Of a DNA stretch of 64,000 nt, positions 1 through 8,697 are shown one piece after another. Source of the stretch: JAENVU01 sp038250905. Lineage in GTDB: Bacteria; Actinomycetota; Acidimicrobiia; IMCC26256; JAENVU01. The DNA lies in assembly GCA_038250905.1 (NCBI GenBank), contig JBBSBV010000002.1:1-64000 (forward strand), read 5' to 3'. Below the pieces are notes generated by a model. It was not told where the DNA came from, ran no database searches, and saw only the letters and a program-made list of their open reading frames with translations. The translations under genes were made by a program, and so were the position numbers. The first letter of the stretch is position 1. Each line of letters opens with the position of its first letter.

Positions 1-732
1 CGATCCGGCCAAGCCGAGGTGGGCGAGGGCGAGTTCGGCCATCCGCACCAGCGCATCGGCCCGCCGGCGCGCCGCACCGCGGCGGTCGTCGTGCGAGGGC
101 GGGTCGGTGAGGGCATGGATCGCGTTGACCACGATCTCCGCGCCGGACGACGACAAGTTCCCGTTCAGGGCGACGCGACCGTTGTAGGCACGGGAGAGGG
201 TGAGGCCATCATGGTCGCGGGGTTCGGTCCCGTCCCGTTGCGCGCAGGCCCGGAAATGGCCACACGCCCGGACCAGGGCACCCATCGAACCGTCGCGCGC
301 CAACTCCAGGAAGATCGCCTCGACCGCGCGTAACTCGCCGTCGTGACCCTCGACGCGGGCACCGAGGATCGTGCGGGCCGCGCCCCCCGAGATCGAACCG
401 TCCAACCACGCCTTCGAGGTGGCGGGTAACACATCACAGGCGGCGCCGGCTTCGATCGCCGCGCGGGCCTCGCCCTGGCGGATCCCGGTCCGCCGTGAAA
501 GCCACGCAGCCGTCGATGCTGCGCCATCCAATGCGCCGAGCCCACGTTGATGCGCCGCCCACGAGAGTCGCGCGAACTGGGCCTCGATCCGGTCCGCCTG
601 CGCCCGGAGGCCGATCAACTCGTCGGCCAGAACCGCGTCGCCGAGCTCACCCGGGTCGGTGCAAACGAGCTCGTCGACCACATCGCGTAGGCACGCGATG
701 TCGGTCGTATCGGCGACAGCAACCGCGACCAC
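1..732 (-). CDS. DUF222 (13E12-repeat family) protein, C-terminal part outside the window
   Basis: The frame reads open from a GTG at 732 to the window edge (244 codons). An AGGGAGG ribosome-binding site lies 5 bases upstream of the GTG. The translation has the DUF222 pattern: a helical N-terminus with DRIEAQFARLSWAAHQRG near residue 50, then a segment with TAAWLSRRTGIRQGEARA and later the motif DGSISGGAARTIL. Members of this actinobacterial family usually end in an HNH nuclease domain, which would lie to the left of this window, so nuclease activity cannot be judged here. They are often present in many copies per genome and their role is poorly known. Confidence 0.85.
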   Translation of the reverse strand, partial: MVAVAVADTTDIACLRDVVDELVCTDPGELGDAVLADELIGLRAQADRIEAQFARLSWAAHQRGLGALDGAASTAAWLSRRTGIRQGEARAAIEAGAACDVLPATSKAWLDGSISGGAARTILGARVEGHDGELRAVEAIFLELARDGSMGALVRACGHFRACAQRDGTEPRDHDGLTLSRAYNGRVALNGNLSSSGAEIVVNAIHALTDPPSHDDRRGAARRRADALVRMAELALAHLGLAGS

Positions 733-1045
733 AGGAACCTCCCTTCACGACAACGACTCGGTTGTACGGCGCCGAAACGCGAGGCCGCGAAGTCCCGAAC
801 GGGTCCCGGCAGCAGGGGAAGTAACTGGAATCATTCTCCCACAAGGGTGTGACACCGCTTTATGGGTCATCCGCTCGCGCTCCTGATGGTCTTGGCCGAC
901 GTTGGGCTCGCTCCTGACCTACTCGCTCCGCAAGCTCCGCTCAGGAGTGACCCACCGGCGCGGTCAGCATCGGAGCGAGACTTCACAGCGGTACGTCACT
1001 TGACAGGTTCGGATGTGTGACACCCGCTGCGTCCCGCACGTGCGC
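733..1045. other. 313-base gap between the DUF222 gene and the DinB-type gene
   Basis: I see no credible coding region here. It lies downstream of one minus-strand gene and upstream of the next. It holds the inverted/direct repeat at 864-953 and a possible minus-strand -10 (TACAAC, 766-761) for the DUF222 gene. Confidence 0.6.
864..953. repeat. imperfect inverted repeat with nested CTCCTGA direct repeats
   Basis: GGGTCA at 864-869 is matched by TGACCC at 948-953. Inside, CTCCTGA occurs at 880-886 and 911-917, and its complement TCAGGAG at 941-947. The element can therefore fold in two alternative ways. It may be a REP-like palindrome or a terminator for the minus-strand gene ending at 1046. 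No T-run follows it. Confidence 0.5.
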
Positions 1046-1825
1046 TCAGACGAGCGCCGAGTGCTCGATCCAATGGTCGAGGACATCGCGGCGACCGCGG
1101 ATCTCGAGCGAGTCGCTCGCCGGGTCGAGTCGGCGGTACAGCAGGCGCGCGAGGTCACTCGCCGACCCGGCCACGACGACGTCCGCGTCATCGTCGGGCG
1201 CGGTGAAGGTGAAGCCCTCCGCGACGAGCGTGATGGTGCCGATGCCATCGAAGTCCGTCGCCCGCAACGTGATCGTCCCTCCGTCACCGCGCAAGTCGGC
1301 GCCGCCGGGGAGGAACTGCGCCACGTGCGGGAGGAACTCCAGCAACTCGCGGACCGCGTCGTCACCGACCGCCGGTTCCAGTTCGGCCATTTCCGGTGGG
1401 GCCGTTGCACCCATCGCCTGCGCGAGGTCGATCCGGTGCATGGCGGTCTCGTGGAGTTGGCGCCGGGACCAGAAGCTCACGCCCTGGTCCGGGTCCCACG
1501 CCCACATGGCGTCGGTCGGTCCGGCCGCGCGCAAGACCGCGACGAGTTCGGACCCGCCGGCACCCAGCCACCGACCGAGATCGTCCGGCCCGGTCGGCCG
1601 GTCGAACGTCATCTCCTCACGCGGGAGTCGCGCCGGCGCGCGCCGGCGCACCATCTCGGTCACCCAGCGGTGAATCACGCCGAGGTGCTCGATCAACTGC
1701 GTGACGGTCCAGTCGGGACACGCCGGGACGACGGCATCCGGGTCGGCGGTCGCCAGCAGGGTGACGGACCGGTCCAGTTCCCGCTCGAGCGCGTCGACCC
1801 GGTCCTGGTGCTCCATGCGCGCCAT
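1046..1825 (-). CDS. maleylpyruvate isomerase-type (MDMPI/DinB) putative mycothiol-dependent protein
   Basis: The 259-residue protein starts with a four-helix DinB-like domain (residues about 5-150), followed by a C-terminal MDMPI-like domain. Likely metal ligands of this family are visible as H47 (in LIEHLGV) and the E126/H130 pair in HETAMHRID. Relatives use mycothiol as thiol cofactor, but the substrate cannot be told from sequence. The ATG at 1825 overlaps the stop codon of the upstream SMP-30 gene (TGATG), so the two are probably translationally coupled. The nearby mca gene supports a mycothiol-producing host. Confidence 0.8.
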   Translation of the reverse strand: MARMEHQDRVDALERELDRSVTLLATADPDAVVPACPDWTVTQLIEHLGVIHRWVTEMVRRRAPARLPREEMTFDRPTGPDDLGRWLGAGGSELVAVLRAAGPTDAMWAWDPDQGVSFWSRRQLHETAMHRIDLAQAMGATAPPEMAELEPAVGDDAVRELLEFLPHVAQFLPGGADLRGDGGTITLRATDFDGIGTITLVAEGFTFTAPDDDADVVVAGSASDLARLLYRRLDPASDSLEIRGRRDVLDHWIEHSALV

Positions 1826-2748
1826 CAGAACGCGAGCGCCAGCCCGGGGCGGGGCCACCGCAGCGAGACGAGCTTGCCCGTGGCGGACATCGTCACGAAC
1901 GCAGTGGAGAGGTCGGGACCACCGAAGCACACGTTGGTGACGAGCGGGTCGGGCAGCGCGACGTGTTCCACCCCCGCGCCCGAACCGTCGGCGTCGGGCG
2001 AGATCGCCGTGAGCCCGCCGTTGACGATCGTGCCCACCACCACGTATCCCCCGCTGTCGACGGCCAGGGAGTCGAGCAGCTGCATGCCGGGCAGCCCGGC
2101 GAGGAGTTGACCACCGTGGCCCACGGGACTCGGCCGGCCGACGACGCCCGGGCGCTCGACCGGCCACCAGTAGACGCGCCCGGTGTGGGTCTCGGCCACG
2201 TAGAGCCGATCACCCGCGGGCGACAGGCCGATCCCGTTCGGCGATTCGAGCGGATGGATCACCTCGGTGATCGACGACCCGTCGGGTGCGGCGTAATACA
2301 CACCACCTTCGTCACGATCGCGTGCGCGGATCTTGCCGTGGTCGGTGAACCACATCCCACCGTCGGCGTCGAAGACGAGGTCGTTCGGGCCCATCAGCGG
2401 ATGGCCGTCGCACTCGGTATAGAGCACCGTCACGTCACCGGTGGTGAGGTCGACGCGCTCGATCCGGCCGCCCGAGTAGTCGTCGGGTTGGATCAGGTCC
2501 GTGATGGTCATCCCGAAGACGTCGGTGAACGACCACCCGCCGCTGTTACAGACGTAACCGGCGCCATCGGGACCGATCGCCAGTCCGTTCGGGCTGCCAC
2601 CGGGGATCGCCACGGTCTCGATCCGGCCGTCGGGATGCACCCGATCCACGGCCCGTCGCTTCAGTTCGACGCACAGCACGGTGCCGTCGGCCATCCAGAC
2701 CGGTCCCTCGGGGAACTCGAGGCCGGTTGCGATCTCGACGATGTCCAT
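1825..2748 (-). CDS. SMP-30/gluconolactonase/LRE-like lactonase
   Basis: The 307-residue six-bladed beta-propeller has family signatures: EFPEGPVW at residues 11-18 (E14 is the usual metal ligand), GSPNGLAIG, GPNDLVFDADGGMWFTD and ESPNGIGLSPAGDRLYVAET, which supply the conserved Asn and Asp ligands. Relatives hydrolyse sugar or other lactones with a divalent metal. There is no signal peptide, so it is probably cytoplasmic. The start is supported by GAGGAG upstream. It is the first gene of a two-gene unit with the MDMPI-type gene. Confidence 0.85.
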   Translation of the reverse strand: MDIVEIATGLEFPEGPVWMADGTVLCVELKRRAVDRVHPDGRIETVAIPGGSPNGLAIGPDGAGYVCNSGGWSFTDVFGMTITDLIQPDDYSGGRIERVDLTTGDVTVLYTECDGHPLMGPNDLVFDADGGMWFTDHGKIRARDRDEGGVYYAAPDGSSITEVIHPLESPNGIGLSPAGDRLYVAETHTGRVYWWPVERPGVVGRPSPVGHGGQLLAGLPGMQLLDSLAVDSGGYVVVGTIVNGGLTAISPDADGSGAGVEHVALPDPLVTNVCFGGPDLSTAFVTMSATGKLVSLRWPRPGLALAF

Positions 2749-2837
2749 GGGTCTCCTCAGCAGGTTCGACGGGCTCGGTGCGACGGTGCTCGGACGCATT
2801 CGAGCGCACCGACGCCAAACGTGGCAAGAATGCGCGG

Positions 2838-3851
2838 GTGAAGATTCGACTGGACCCCGAAGACGAGTACATGCACGCGTTGGAAGACGCGTCCAACTTC
2901 AACGAGAGCATGTACTTCAACGTGTACGACCCGGCCGAGAAGATCGGGGGATTCCTCCGGCTCGGCAACCGTGCCAACGAGGGCTACGCCGAGATGACCA
3001 CGTGTCTGTACCTGCCCGACGGTCGGGTGGGCTTCATGTACGGGCGGCCGGAAATCGCGAACAACGACGCGTTCGACGCGGGTGGGATGCGGTTCGACGT
3101 CGTCGAGCCGTTCGAGGCCCTCCGCACCACGTACACGGGCAAGGTCGTGCTCCTCGACGAGCCGCTCCAGATGGCCAACCCCCGCAAGGCCTTCACCGAC
3201 AACCCATGGATCGACTGCTCGGTCGAGTTGGACTACCGCGGGATCGCGCCCATGTACGGCGGGGAGCCGGTGAACGACGACGGCACCCCGCTCACGGAGG
3301 ACTACTCGGGTGGCTTCGCGCGCGGTCACTACGAACAGCACGTCGGTGGACGCGGGGTGATCCGCGTCGGCGACGAGGAATGGCCTGTCGACGGCTTCGG
3401 GCTCCGCGACCACTCGTGGGGGCCGCGGTTCTGGCAGGCGCCGTGGTGGTACCGCTGGCTGACCATCAACTTCGACGACCACAGCGGCTTCGTCATCTCG
3501 ATCGTCGCATCACGCGACGGCAAGCAACGCATCGGTGGGGTCGCACTCCAGGACGGCGAGTACCGCCACATCGACCGGGCGACCATCGAGACCGACTGGG
3601 TAGGCGACGACCTCTACCACCAGGAGATCCGCGTCACCGCCGGGGCCGGCGACCGCGAGTACGCAATCACGGGCAGCGTGATGAACCTGATCCCGTTGCG
3701 GAATCGCCGGACCACCCCCGAGGGCGATCAGCTCGTCACCCGCATCTCCGAGGGCATGACCGAATGGCACTGGAACGGCCACACCGGATACGGCCTCTCC
3801 GAATACCTCGACCAGATCGTCGACGGCCGCCCGGTCGGTTACGGGGAGTAA
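2838..3851 (+). CDS. DUF7064/DUF7065-like (hydroxyneurosporene synthase/AttH-like fold) protein
   Basis: The 337-residue protein carries the pattern NESMYFNVYDPAEKIG in the N-terminal half and GFGLRDHSWGPRFW in the second half. These are typical of actinobacterial proteins with two lipocalin-like domains related to carotenoid 1,2-hydratase and AttH. The reaction is unknown. Relatives often sit near steroid or fatty-acid catabolic genes. The GTG at 2838 was chosen because the reading frame upstream has no family similarity. The stop codon directly abuts the stop of the convergent PhyH gene (3851/3852). Confidence 0.7.
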   Translation: MKIRLDPEDEYMHALEDASNFNESMYFNVYDPAEKIGGFLRLGNRANEGYAEMTTCLYLPDGRVGFMYGRPEIANNDAFDAGGMRFDVVEPFEALRTTYTGKVVLLDEPLQMANPRKAFTDNPWIDCSVELDYRGIAPMYGGEPVNDDGTPLTEDYSGGFARGHYEQHVGGRGVIRVGDEEWPVDGFGLRDHSWGPRFWQAPWWYRWLTINFDDHSGFVISIVASRDGKQRIGGVALQDGEYRHIDRATIETDWVGDDLYHQEIRVTAGAGDREYAITGSVMNLIPLRNRRTTPEGDQLVTRISEGMTEWHWNGHTGYGLSEYLDQIVDGRPVGYGE

Positions 3852-4811
3852 CTACCGGTTTCTAAAGGTGCCGTCGAGCGCTTGGGGGTCGTCGGCGTCG
3901 AGTTGCCAGAGCGCGAGGGCGGCCTCGGCGGGGTCCTCGGCGGCGGCCCGTTCGGGCATGCCGGCGAATCCGAGGAGTTGGCGGGCGCGTGTCGGCAGGG
4001 TACGGGCCAACTCGGGACCGACACCGACGGCCACGGCCTCTTCCGGCGTGAGCCAACCGACGAGGTACGCGAGGTACAGCGCCTTGCGCCACCGATCGGG
4101 CGTGGTGTTGGCACCGCCACCGTGGACGAGGCTGCCGAGGTAGATCAGGGCATCACCGGGCTCGAGCTCGACCGGCACCGCGAGTGACGCGTCGATCGGA
4201 CGGTCGAGCGGCCAACGGTGGCTCCGCGGAATCACCCGGGTCGCGCCGACCTCGGTGTCGTAGTCGCCGAGCGCGACGAGCACCGAGATCTGCAACGGGA
4301 CACCGAGCTTCGCGGCCAGGTTCCAGTTCAGGTCGTCGCGGTGGAGCGCCTGCTGCGGGTTGCCGGGGCCGATGAAGATCGTCTCGGACTGGCTCATCCA
4401 GTAGTCACCGCAGAACGGCAGCAACACCCGGTCGGCGATATCGAGGAGGGTGGGGTGCAGCAGGTACTCGTCGACCATCGTCGGGCTCTTCGCCGGGATG
4501 CCCTGGACGCGGATCGTGTTCGATCCGTAGAACGAGTCGTCGAACCCATCGCGGAACCCCGGCTGGCGGGCCGCGACCGACGGCGCCAGTTCCGCATCGA
4601 TCCGGGCCACCACGTCCGGGGCGAGGAGTCCCGAGATGATGAGGCCGCCATCGCGGTCCATGGTCTCGAGGAGCAGGTCGGAGTCGGTGTCCGGGGTCAG
4701 GCGCACGAGTCCGTCGGTAGGACGGGGGGTGCGGCGGGACCACGCGGCGCCGAGGAGGGCAGAGGCGCGGGTCAGCAAGGTCGTCAAGTCTTCCAGCTCA
4801 GGCGGGTGCAA
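3852..4811 (-). CDS. phytanoyl-CoA dioxygenase (PhyH) family Fe(II)/2-oxoglutarate oxygenase
   Basis: The facial triad is visible: HRDDLNW gives the HxD pair and SLVHGGGANTTPDRWRK gives the distal His and the 2-oxoglutarate-binding Arg. IPRSHRWPLDRP is also typical of the family. Such enzymes hydroxylate acyl-CoAs or other lipids and secondary metabolites; the substrate is unknown. The start is uncertain: TTG at 4811, TTG at 4787 and GTG at 4706 are in frame and none has a strong Shine-Dalgarno. It lies 29 bases downstream of the methyltransferase gene, probably in one unit with it and the cNMP-binding gene. Confidence 0.75.
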   Translation of the reverse strand: MHPPELEDLTTLLTRASALLGAAWSRRTPRPTDGLVRLTPDTDSDLLLETMDRDGGLIISGLLAPDVVARIDAELAPSVAARQPGFRDGFDDSFYGSNTIRVQGIPAKSPTMVDEYLLHPTLLDIADRVLLPFCGDYWMSQSETIFIGPGNPQQALHRDDLNWNLAAKLGVPLQISVLVALGDYDTEVGATRVIPRSHRWPLDRPIDASLAVPVELEPGDALIYLGSLVHGGGANTTPDRWRKALYLAYLVGWLTPEEAVAVGVGPELARTLPTRARQLLGFAGMPERAAAEDPAEAALALWQLDADDPQALDGTFRNR

Positions 4812-4840
4812 CCGGGTATTCGACCATTGTGACCGCTGCC

Positions 4841-5473
4841 CTAAGACTTTTCTGCGCGCCCGCCGTACATGGTGGTCAGCACTTTCGGCCCTCGGAGCAC
4901 GAACCGGCGCAGATCGACCAGGTCCAAACCCGCGTCGGCGACCAGGGCCGACGGATCCCGCGTCAGCCGGCAGCCACCGGCGATCCGGCGTTGGATCGGC
5001 TCGAACCGGCGCTGCCGGGAGAGCACCTTCGGGTCGTCGCTCCGCCCGTGTTCGACGAAGTGGAGCGCACCGCCGGGGCGCAGCACCCGCACGACCTCGG
5101 ACATCGCGGCGTCGACATCGGGAATCGTGCACAGCGTGAACGTCGAGACGACCGCGTCCACACTCTCGGCGCCGAGTGGAAGCGAGGCGCCGTCGAGTCC
5201 CACGAACTCGACGGTCGGCTCGGGATATTCCGCGATCCGTCGGCGCGCCATCTCCCGCGCGCGCATCGACGGCTCGACGGCGAGGACCCGCGTGACCGCC
5301 GGCGGGTAGAGGCCGACGTTGCTGCCGGAACCGAACCCGATCTCGAGCACCGTCCCCGCGAGACCGTCCATCACCGGCCGCCGGATCGGGACCATCGCCG
5401 CGCTCCCGCACGTGAGATCCACGATGCGCGGGAGGACGTGCTCGTCGTACCAACTCGCGAAACGCCCGCTCAC
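4841..5473 (-). CDS. class I SAM-dependent methyltransferase (Methyltransf_11 type)
   Basis: The protein begins with a family-typical ASWYDEHVLPRIVDL segment. It then shows the SAM-binding loop VLEIGFGSGSN and the motif VVSTFTLCTIPDVDAAMSEV with VLRPGG. The C-terminal RRFVLRGPKVL region resembles the METTL7/UbiE-like methyltransferases. The GTG at 5473 gives 210 residues and fits the family's usual N-terminus. An in-frame start at 5524 would overlap the cNMP gene by about 40 bases. Substrate unknown. Confidence 0.75.
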   Translation of the reverse strand: MSGRFASWYDEHVLPRIVDLTCGSAAMVPIRRPVMDGLAGTVLEIGFGSGSNVGLYPPAVTRVLAVEPSMRAREMARRRIAEYPEPTVEFVGLDGASLPLGAESVDAVVSTFTLCTIPDVDAAMSEVVRVLRPGGALHFVEHGRSDDPKVLSRQRRFEPIQRRIAGGCRLTRDPSALVADAGLDLVDLRRFVLRGPKVLTTMYGGRAEKS

Positions 5474-5483
5474 GAAACGCCCA

Positions 5484-5906
5484 TCACGAAACCAAGGAGC
5501 GCTCGGCGACCCGGAGCCGCGCACCGAGCGCGCCGAGCAGCTTCACCGCCAACGTCGGGTACTGCTTGAGGAGTGCACGGAAGTTGAAGTCGGCGATCGA
5601 CCAGGCGACGACCGGCGCGGTGGCCACGACCGACGCGGAACGCGGCTGGCCGTCGAGCACCGACAGCTCGCCGAAATACGAACCGGGACCAAGGGTGACC
5701 CGGGTTCGGCCGCCGGTCATGACCTTGGCGGATCCGGACTGGATCACGAAGAACCGGCCACCGAGCGCGCCCTCCTCCACGATCGTGGCCCCCTCGCGAA
5801 AGGTGGCGATCTTCGCCACCGACGTGATCCGGCGCAGCTCGGCTCGCGACAGTTCGGCGAACAACGGAACCTCGGCCAGGAGATCGGGATCGCAGCGGTC
5901 GGCCAT
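5484..5906 (-). CDS. cyclic-nucleotide-binding domain protein without DNA-binding domain
   Basis: The 140 residues form one Crp-type cNMP domain. The phosphate-binding cassette region reads GSYFGELSVLDGQPRSASV, with the conserved Glu and Arg expected for cAMP or cGMP contact. No helix-turn-helix follows, so it is not a Crp regulator by itself and may act through protein contact. AAGGAG precedes the ATG. An adenylyl cyclase is encoded at 38278-39375 and could supply its ligand, but that link is only an inference. Confidence 0.8.
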   Translation of the reverse strand: MADRCDPDLLAEVPLFAELSRAELRRITSVAKIATFREGATIVEEGALGGRFFVIQSGSAKVMTGGRTRVTLGPGSYFGELSVLDGQPRSASVVATAPVVAWSIADFNFRALLKQYPTLAVKLLGALGARLRVAERSLVS

Positions 5907-5947
5907 GGCCGGCTCCTTCGTCGACGACGCGCGTTCGGCGCGGAGGT

Positions 5948-5987
5948 TAGCGGTGGGACCCGACCGTCGAGCGGGAGCGCACCGCTA
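5948..5987. promoter_or_regulatory. inverted repeat between divergent genes, overlapping both -10-like hexamers
   Basis: TAGCGGTG (5948-5955) and CACCGCTA (5980-5987) form an 8-base inverted repeat. On the plus strand CACCGC runs into TAGGTT (5986-5991). On the minus strand CACCGC runs into TAACCT (5949-5944). Each side therefore looks like a -10 hexamer, one for the kinase at 5998 and one for the cNMP gene at 5906. Confidence 0.45.
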
Positions 5988-5991
5988 GGTT
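5986..5991 (+). promoter_or_regulatory. -10 element (TAGGTT) of a leaderless promoter
   Basis: It is followed by 6 bases and the ATG at 5998. There is no Shine-Dalgarno sequence. Confidence 0.55.
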
Positions 5992-5997
5992 GAGTCC

Positions 5998-7377
5998 ATG
6001 GCCGCCGTCGACGTCCCTCGCCTCGCGTCCGCCTGCGGTCGCCACCTCGGCGGGACCTTCGAGGTCACCGATCTGCGGCGACTCTCCGGCGGCGCGTCGC
6101 GTGAGACCTGGGCGTTCGTCGCCCGGAGCGCGGATCACGAACTCCCGCTCGTCTTCCGGCGCGATCCCGGCTCCTCGATCGGCCAGACCGACCGTTCCAC
6201 CGAATACCGGCTGCTCGAAGCGGCGGCGGCGGGCGCGGTCGCGGTACCCCGGGTGCGGTTCCTCATCGACGACGCCGACGACCTCGGCGCCGGGTTCGTG
6301 ATGGACCGCGTCGACGGCGAGACCATCCCCCGCAAGATCCTGCGCGACGACGAGTACGCCACCGCACGGCAGCGCCTCGTCGGACAGTGTGCGGACGCCG
6401 CGGCCGCAATCCACGCGCTGCCCCTCGCGTCACTTCCCCGGCTTCCGCGCCAGGACGCCCCGGCGCTGATCGACCAGTTCCGCGGTGTCATCGACATGCT
6501 CGGCGAACCGCATCCGGCATTCGAACTCGGCCTGCGCTGGCTCACCGAACACGCGGCCGACCTCCCCGACACGCCGCCCACGCTCGTGCACGGTGACTTT
6601 CGCAACGGCAACTTCATCGTGGGCCCCGAAGGCCTACGCGCGGTGCTCGACTGGGAACTCGCGCACCTCGGTGATCCCATCGAGGACCTCGGTTGGTTCT
6701 GCGTCAAGTCGTGGCGGTTCGGCAACGTCGACCGGACCGCCGGCGGGTTCGGCACCGCGGCGGAACTCCTCGACCGGTACCAGGCCGCGGCGGATCGGAA
6801 GGTCGCCGACGACCACCTGCACTTCTGGGAGGTGTTCGGCACGCTCAAATGGGGCGTGATCTGCGAGATGCAGGCCGCATCACATCTTCAAGGCCTGGTC
6901 CGGTCAGTCGAACTCGCGGCGCTCGGTCGGCGCATCGCGGAGATGGAGTGGGACCTGCTCGATCTCCTCGACTCCACCCGCACCGAACTCGACCACCCCG
7001 ACCCACCTCCGACCCCGATCCCCTCGATGCACGACCGGCCCACGGCCGTCGAACTCGTCGAATCCGTCCGCGAGTACCTCGAGCGCGACGTCATGCCGGG
7101 CGAAGGCCGGGTCGCGTTCCACGCCCGGGTGGCGAGCCGCGTGCTCGCGATGGTGGAGCGCGAGCTCACCATCGGTGGCGGCCAGCACCACGAGGAGTCC
7201 GCCCGCCTCACCGGTCTCCTCGGCCTCGACGGCACCGCACGGGAGCTGTCCACCGAACTCGCCCGCCGGATCCGCGCCGGGGAACTCGACGACCGTCGCG
7301 AGGAAGTCCTTGCCACGGTGCGGGCTTCGGTACGGTCGAAGCTCCTCGTCAGCAATCCCGACTACCTCACCACCTGA
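5998..7377 (+). CDS. APH-family phosphotransferase with C-terminal DUF6285 domain (ACAD10/11 kinase-like)
   Basis: Residues about 20-280 form an aminoglycoside-phosphotransferase fold: SGGASRETW loop, catalytic HGDFRNGNFIV, and metal-binding VLDWELAHLGDPIEDLGWF. The last about 110 residues match the DUF6285 pattern (PTAVELVESVREYLERDVMP...HARVASRVLAMVERE). Related bacterial kinases (LvaA type) and the kinase half of eukaryotic ACAD10/11 phosphorylate 4-hydroxyacyl-CoAs, so that role is plausible. A suitable dehydrogenase partner is encoded at 14853. The start follows a -10-like TAGGTT directly. The next gene begins 11 bases after its stop. Confidence 0.8.
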   Translation: MAAVDVPRLASACGRHLGGTFEVTDLRRLSGGASRETWAFVARSADHELPLVFRRDPGSSIGQTDRSTEYRLLEAAAAGAVAVPRVRFLIDDADDLGAGFVMDRVDGETIPRKILRDDEYATARQRLVGQCADAAAAIHALPLASLPRLPRQDAPALIDQFRGVIDMLGEPHPAFELGLRWLTEHAADLPDTPPTLVHGDFRNGNFIVGPEGLRAVLDWELAHLGDPIEDLGWFCVKSWRFGNVDRTAGGFGTAAELLDRYQAAADRKVADDHLHFWEVFGTLKWGVICEMQAASHLQGLVRSVELAALGRRIAEMEWDLLDLLDSTRTELDHPDPPPTPIPSMHDRPTAVELVESVREYLERDVMPGEGRVAFHARVASRVLAMVERELTIGGGQHHEESARLTGLLGLDGTARELSTELARRIRAGELDDRREEVLATVRASVRSKLLVSNPDYLTT

Positions 7378-7388
7378 AGGAAGCAACG

Positions 7389-8171
7389 GTGCGCATCGCA
7401 ACCTGGAACGTCAACTCGCTGAAGGCGCGCCTGCCTCGCGTTGAGGAGTGGCTCGAATACGCCCAGCCCGACGTGCTCTGCCTCCAGGAGACCAAGCTCG
7501 CCGACAAGGCCTTTCCCGGCATGGCCTTCGCCGCGCTCGGGTACGAGGCCGTGCACCACGGCTACAACCAGTGGAACGGCGTCGCGATCCTGTCGAAGGT
7601 CGGGATCGAGGATCCGGCCAACGGTTTCGGACCCGACGTCGAGGACCCGTACGTGGACGACGCCCGCATGCTCGCCGCGACGTGCGGCGGGATCCGGGTC
7701 GTCAGCGTCTACGTGCCGAACGGACGCGAGGTCCCGAGTGAGTTCTACGATCGCAAGCTCGTCTGGTTCGAGCGGCTCGCCGAATGGCTCGAGACGCACC
7801 ACACCCCCGCCGATCCGGTCGTGATCACCGGCGACTTCAACGTCGCGCCCGAGGACCGCGACGTCTGGTCCGCCAAGGCGTTCGTCGGCTCCACCCACGT
7901 GACCGAGCCCGAACGGGCCGCGCTCCGGCGCCTCGAGGACTGGGGCCTGGTCGACACCTTCCGCCGCCAGTACGAGGACGCCAACCTCTTCAGCTACTGG
8001 GACTACCGAGCCGGTGACTTCCACCAGGGTCGCGGTATGCGGATCGACCTCGTGCTGGCCACGCCACCGGTGGCCGACCGGGTGACCTGGGCGCTCGTCG
8101 ATCGCAACGCACGCAAGGGCAAGCAGCCGAGCGATCACGCACCGGTCATGGTGGACCTGCGCGACGTTTGA
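7389..8171 (+). CDS. xth: exodeoxyribonuclease III
   Basis: The 260-residue endonuclease/exonuclease/phosphatase-fold enzyme has all the expected motifs: TWNVNSLKARL at the N-terminus, CLQETKL (metal-binding Glu), GDFNVAPEDRDVW, RIDLVLATPP and a final PSDHAPVMVDL with the catalytic Asp-His. It acts on abasic sites and 3' blocked ends in base-excision repair. The GTG at 7389 is preceded by GAAGGAAG at a good distance. It lies 11 bases after the kinase gene and is probably co-transcribed with it. Confidence 0.92.
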   Translation: MRIATWNVNSLKARLPRVEEWLEYAQPDVLCLQETKLADKAFPGMAFAALGYEAVHHGYNQWNGVAILSKVGIEDPANGFGPDVEDPYVDDARMLAATCGGIRVVSVYVPNGREVPSEFYDRKLVWFERLAEWLETHHTPADPVVITGDFNVAPEDRDVWSAKAFVGSTHVTEPERAALRRLEDWGLVDTFRRQYEDANLFSYWDYRAGDFHQGRGMRIDLVLATPPVADRVTWALVDRNARKGKQPSDHAPVMVDLRDV

Positions 8172-8228
8172 CCCGGAAAGACCCTTCCCGTGCCGCGCAC
8201 GCGTGCGGCACACCCGCGCTCCGCGCAA

Positions 8229-8234
8229 TAGCGT
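8229..8234 (+). promoter_or_regulatory. -10 element (TAGCGT) of a leaderless promoter
   Basis: It lies 7 bases before the ATG at 8242. This supports that start over the longer reading frame. Confidence 0.5.
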
Positions 8235-8241
8235 GCCCGCC

Positions 8242-8673
8242 ATGACCGACAGTGCATCCCAACCGACCAAGACATCGTCCTCGACCCGCACCATCATCAT
8301 CGTGGTGGTTGCCGTGATCATCCTCGCCGGCGGCGGGTTCGTGGTCTACAAGCTCACCAACAAGAAGGATGTCGGGACACCGGCCGTGATCGTGGCCCAG
8401 ACCGTCCGTAAGGCGGCCGACACCGGCAACCAGGCGACGATCGACAAGTACACGACCGCGCAGGGCAAGGCCGAGGTGGCACTGCTGAAGGGCAAGCTCA
8501 GCGGCGTCAAGTTCGCCCAGTGCGGTCCCGCGCCGTTCGTCAAGGACAAGACGAAGCTCTGCACGTTCACCCAACCCGGCGGCCAGCTCGCTCTGCTCCT
8601 CACGCCCTCGAAGGGAAGTTGGCTCGTCAGTAGCGCCAAGTTCGGCCCGGTTGCCGTGACGCCGACGACCTGA
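8242..8673 (+). CDS. single-pass membrane-anchored protein of unknown function
   Basis: The 143-residue protein has a short polar N-terminus, one strong membrane helix (about residues 17-38, rich in Ile/Val, ending GGGFVVYKLTNKK) and an outer domain with two cysteines (QCGP and KLCTF) that could pair. I recognise no family. The outer part, with the pattern of an alternating helix and strands, resembles small DUF4878/NTF2-like lipoprotein domains, but this is weak. A terminator hairpin follows. Confidence 0.7.
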   Translation: MTDSASQPTKTSSSTRTIIIVVVAVIILAGGGFVVYKLTNKKDVGTPAVIVAQTVRKAADTGNQATIDKYTTAQGKAEVALLKGKLSGVKFAQCGPAPFVKDKTKLCTFTQPGGQLALLLTPSKGSWLVSSAKFGPVAVTPTT

Positions 8674-8697
8674 CCCGTCGACCATTCCGGACACGAA

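Noticed and set aside
165..545. Minus-strand arginine/serine-rich frame at the left edge
   Set aside because: It is an out-of-frame shadow of the DUF222 gene, whose own frame gives a typical family sequence.
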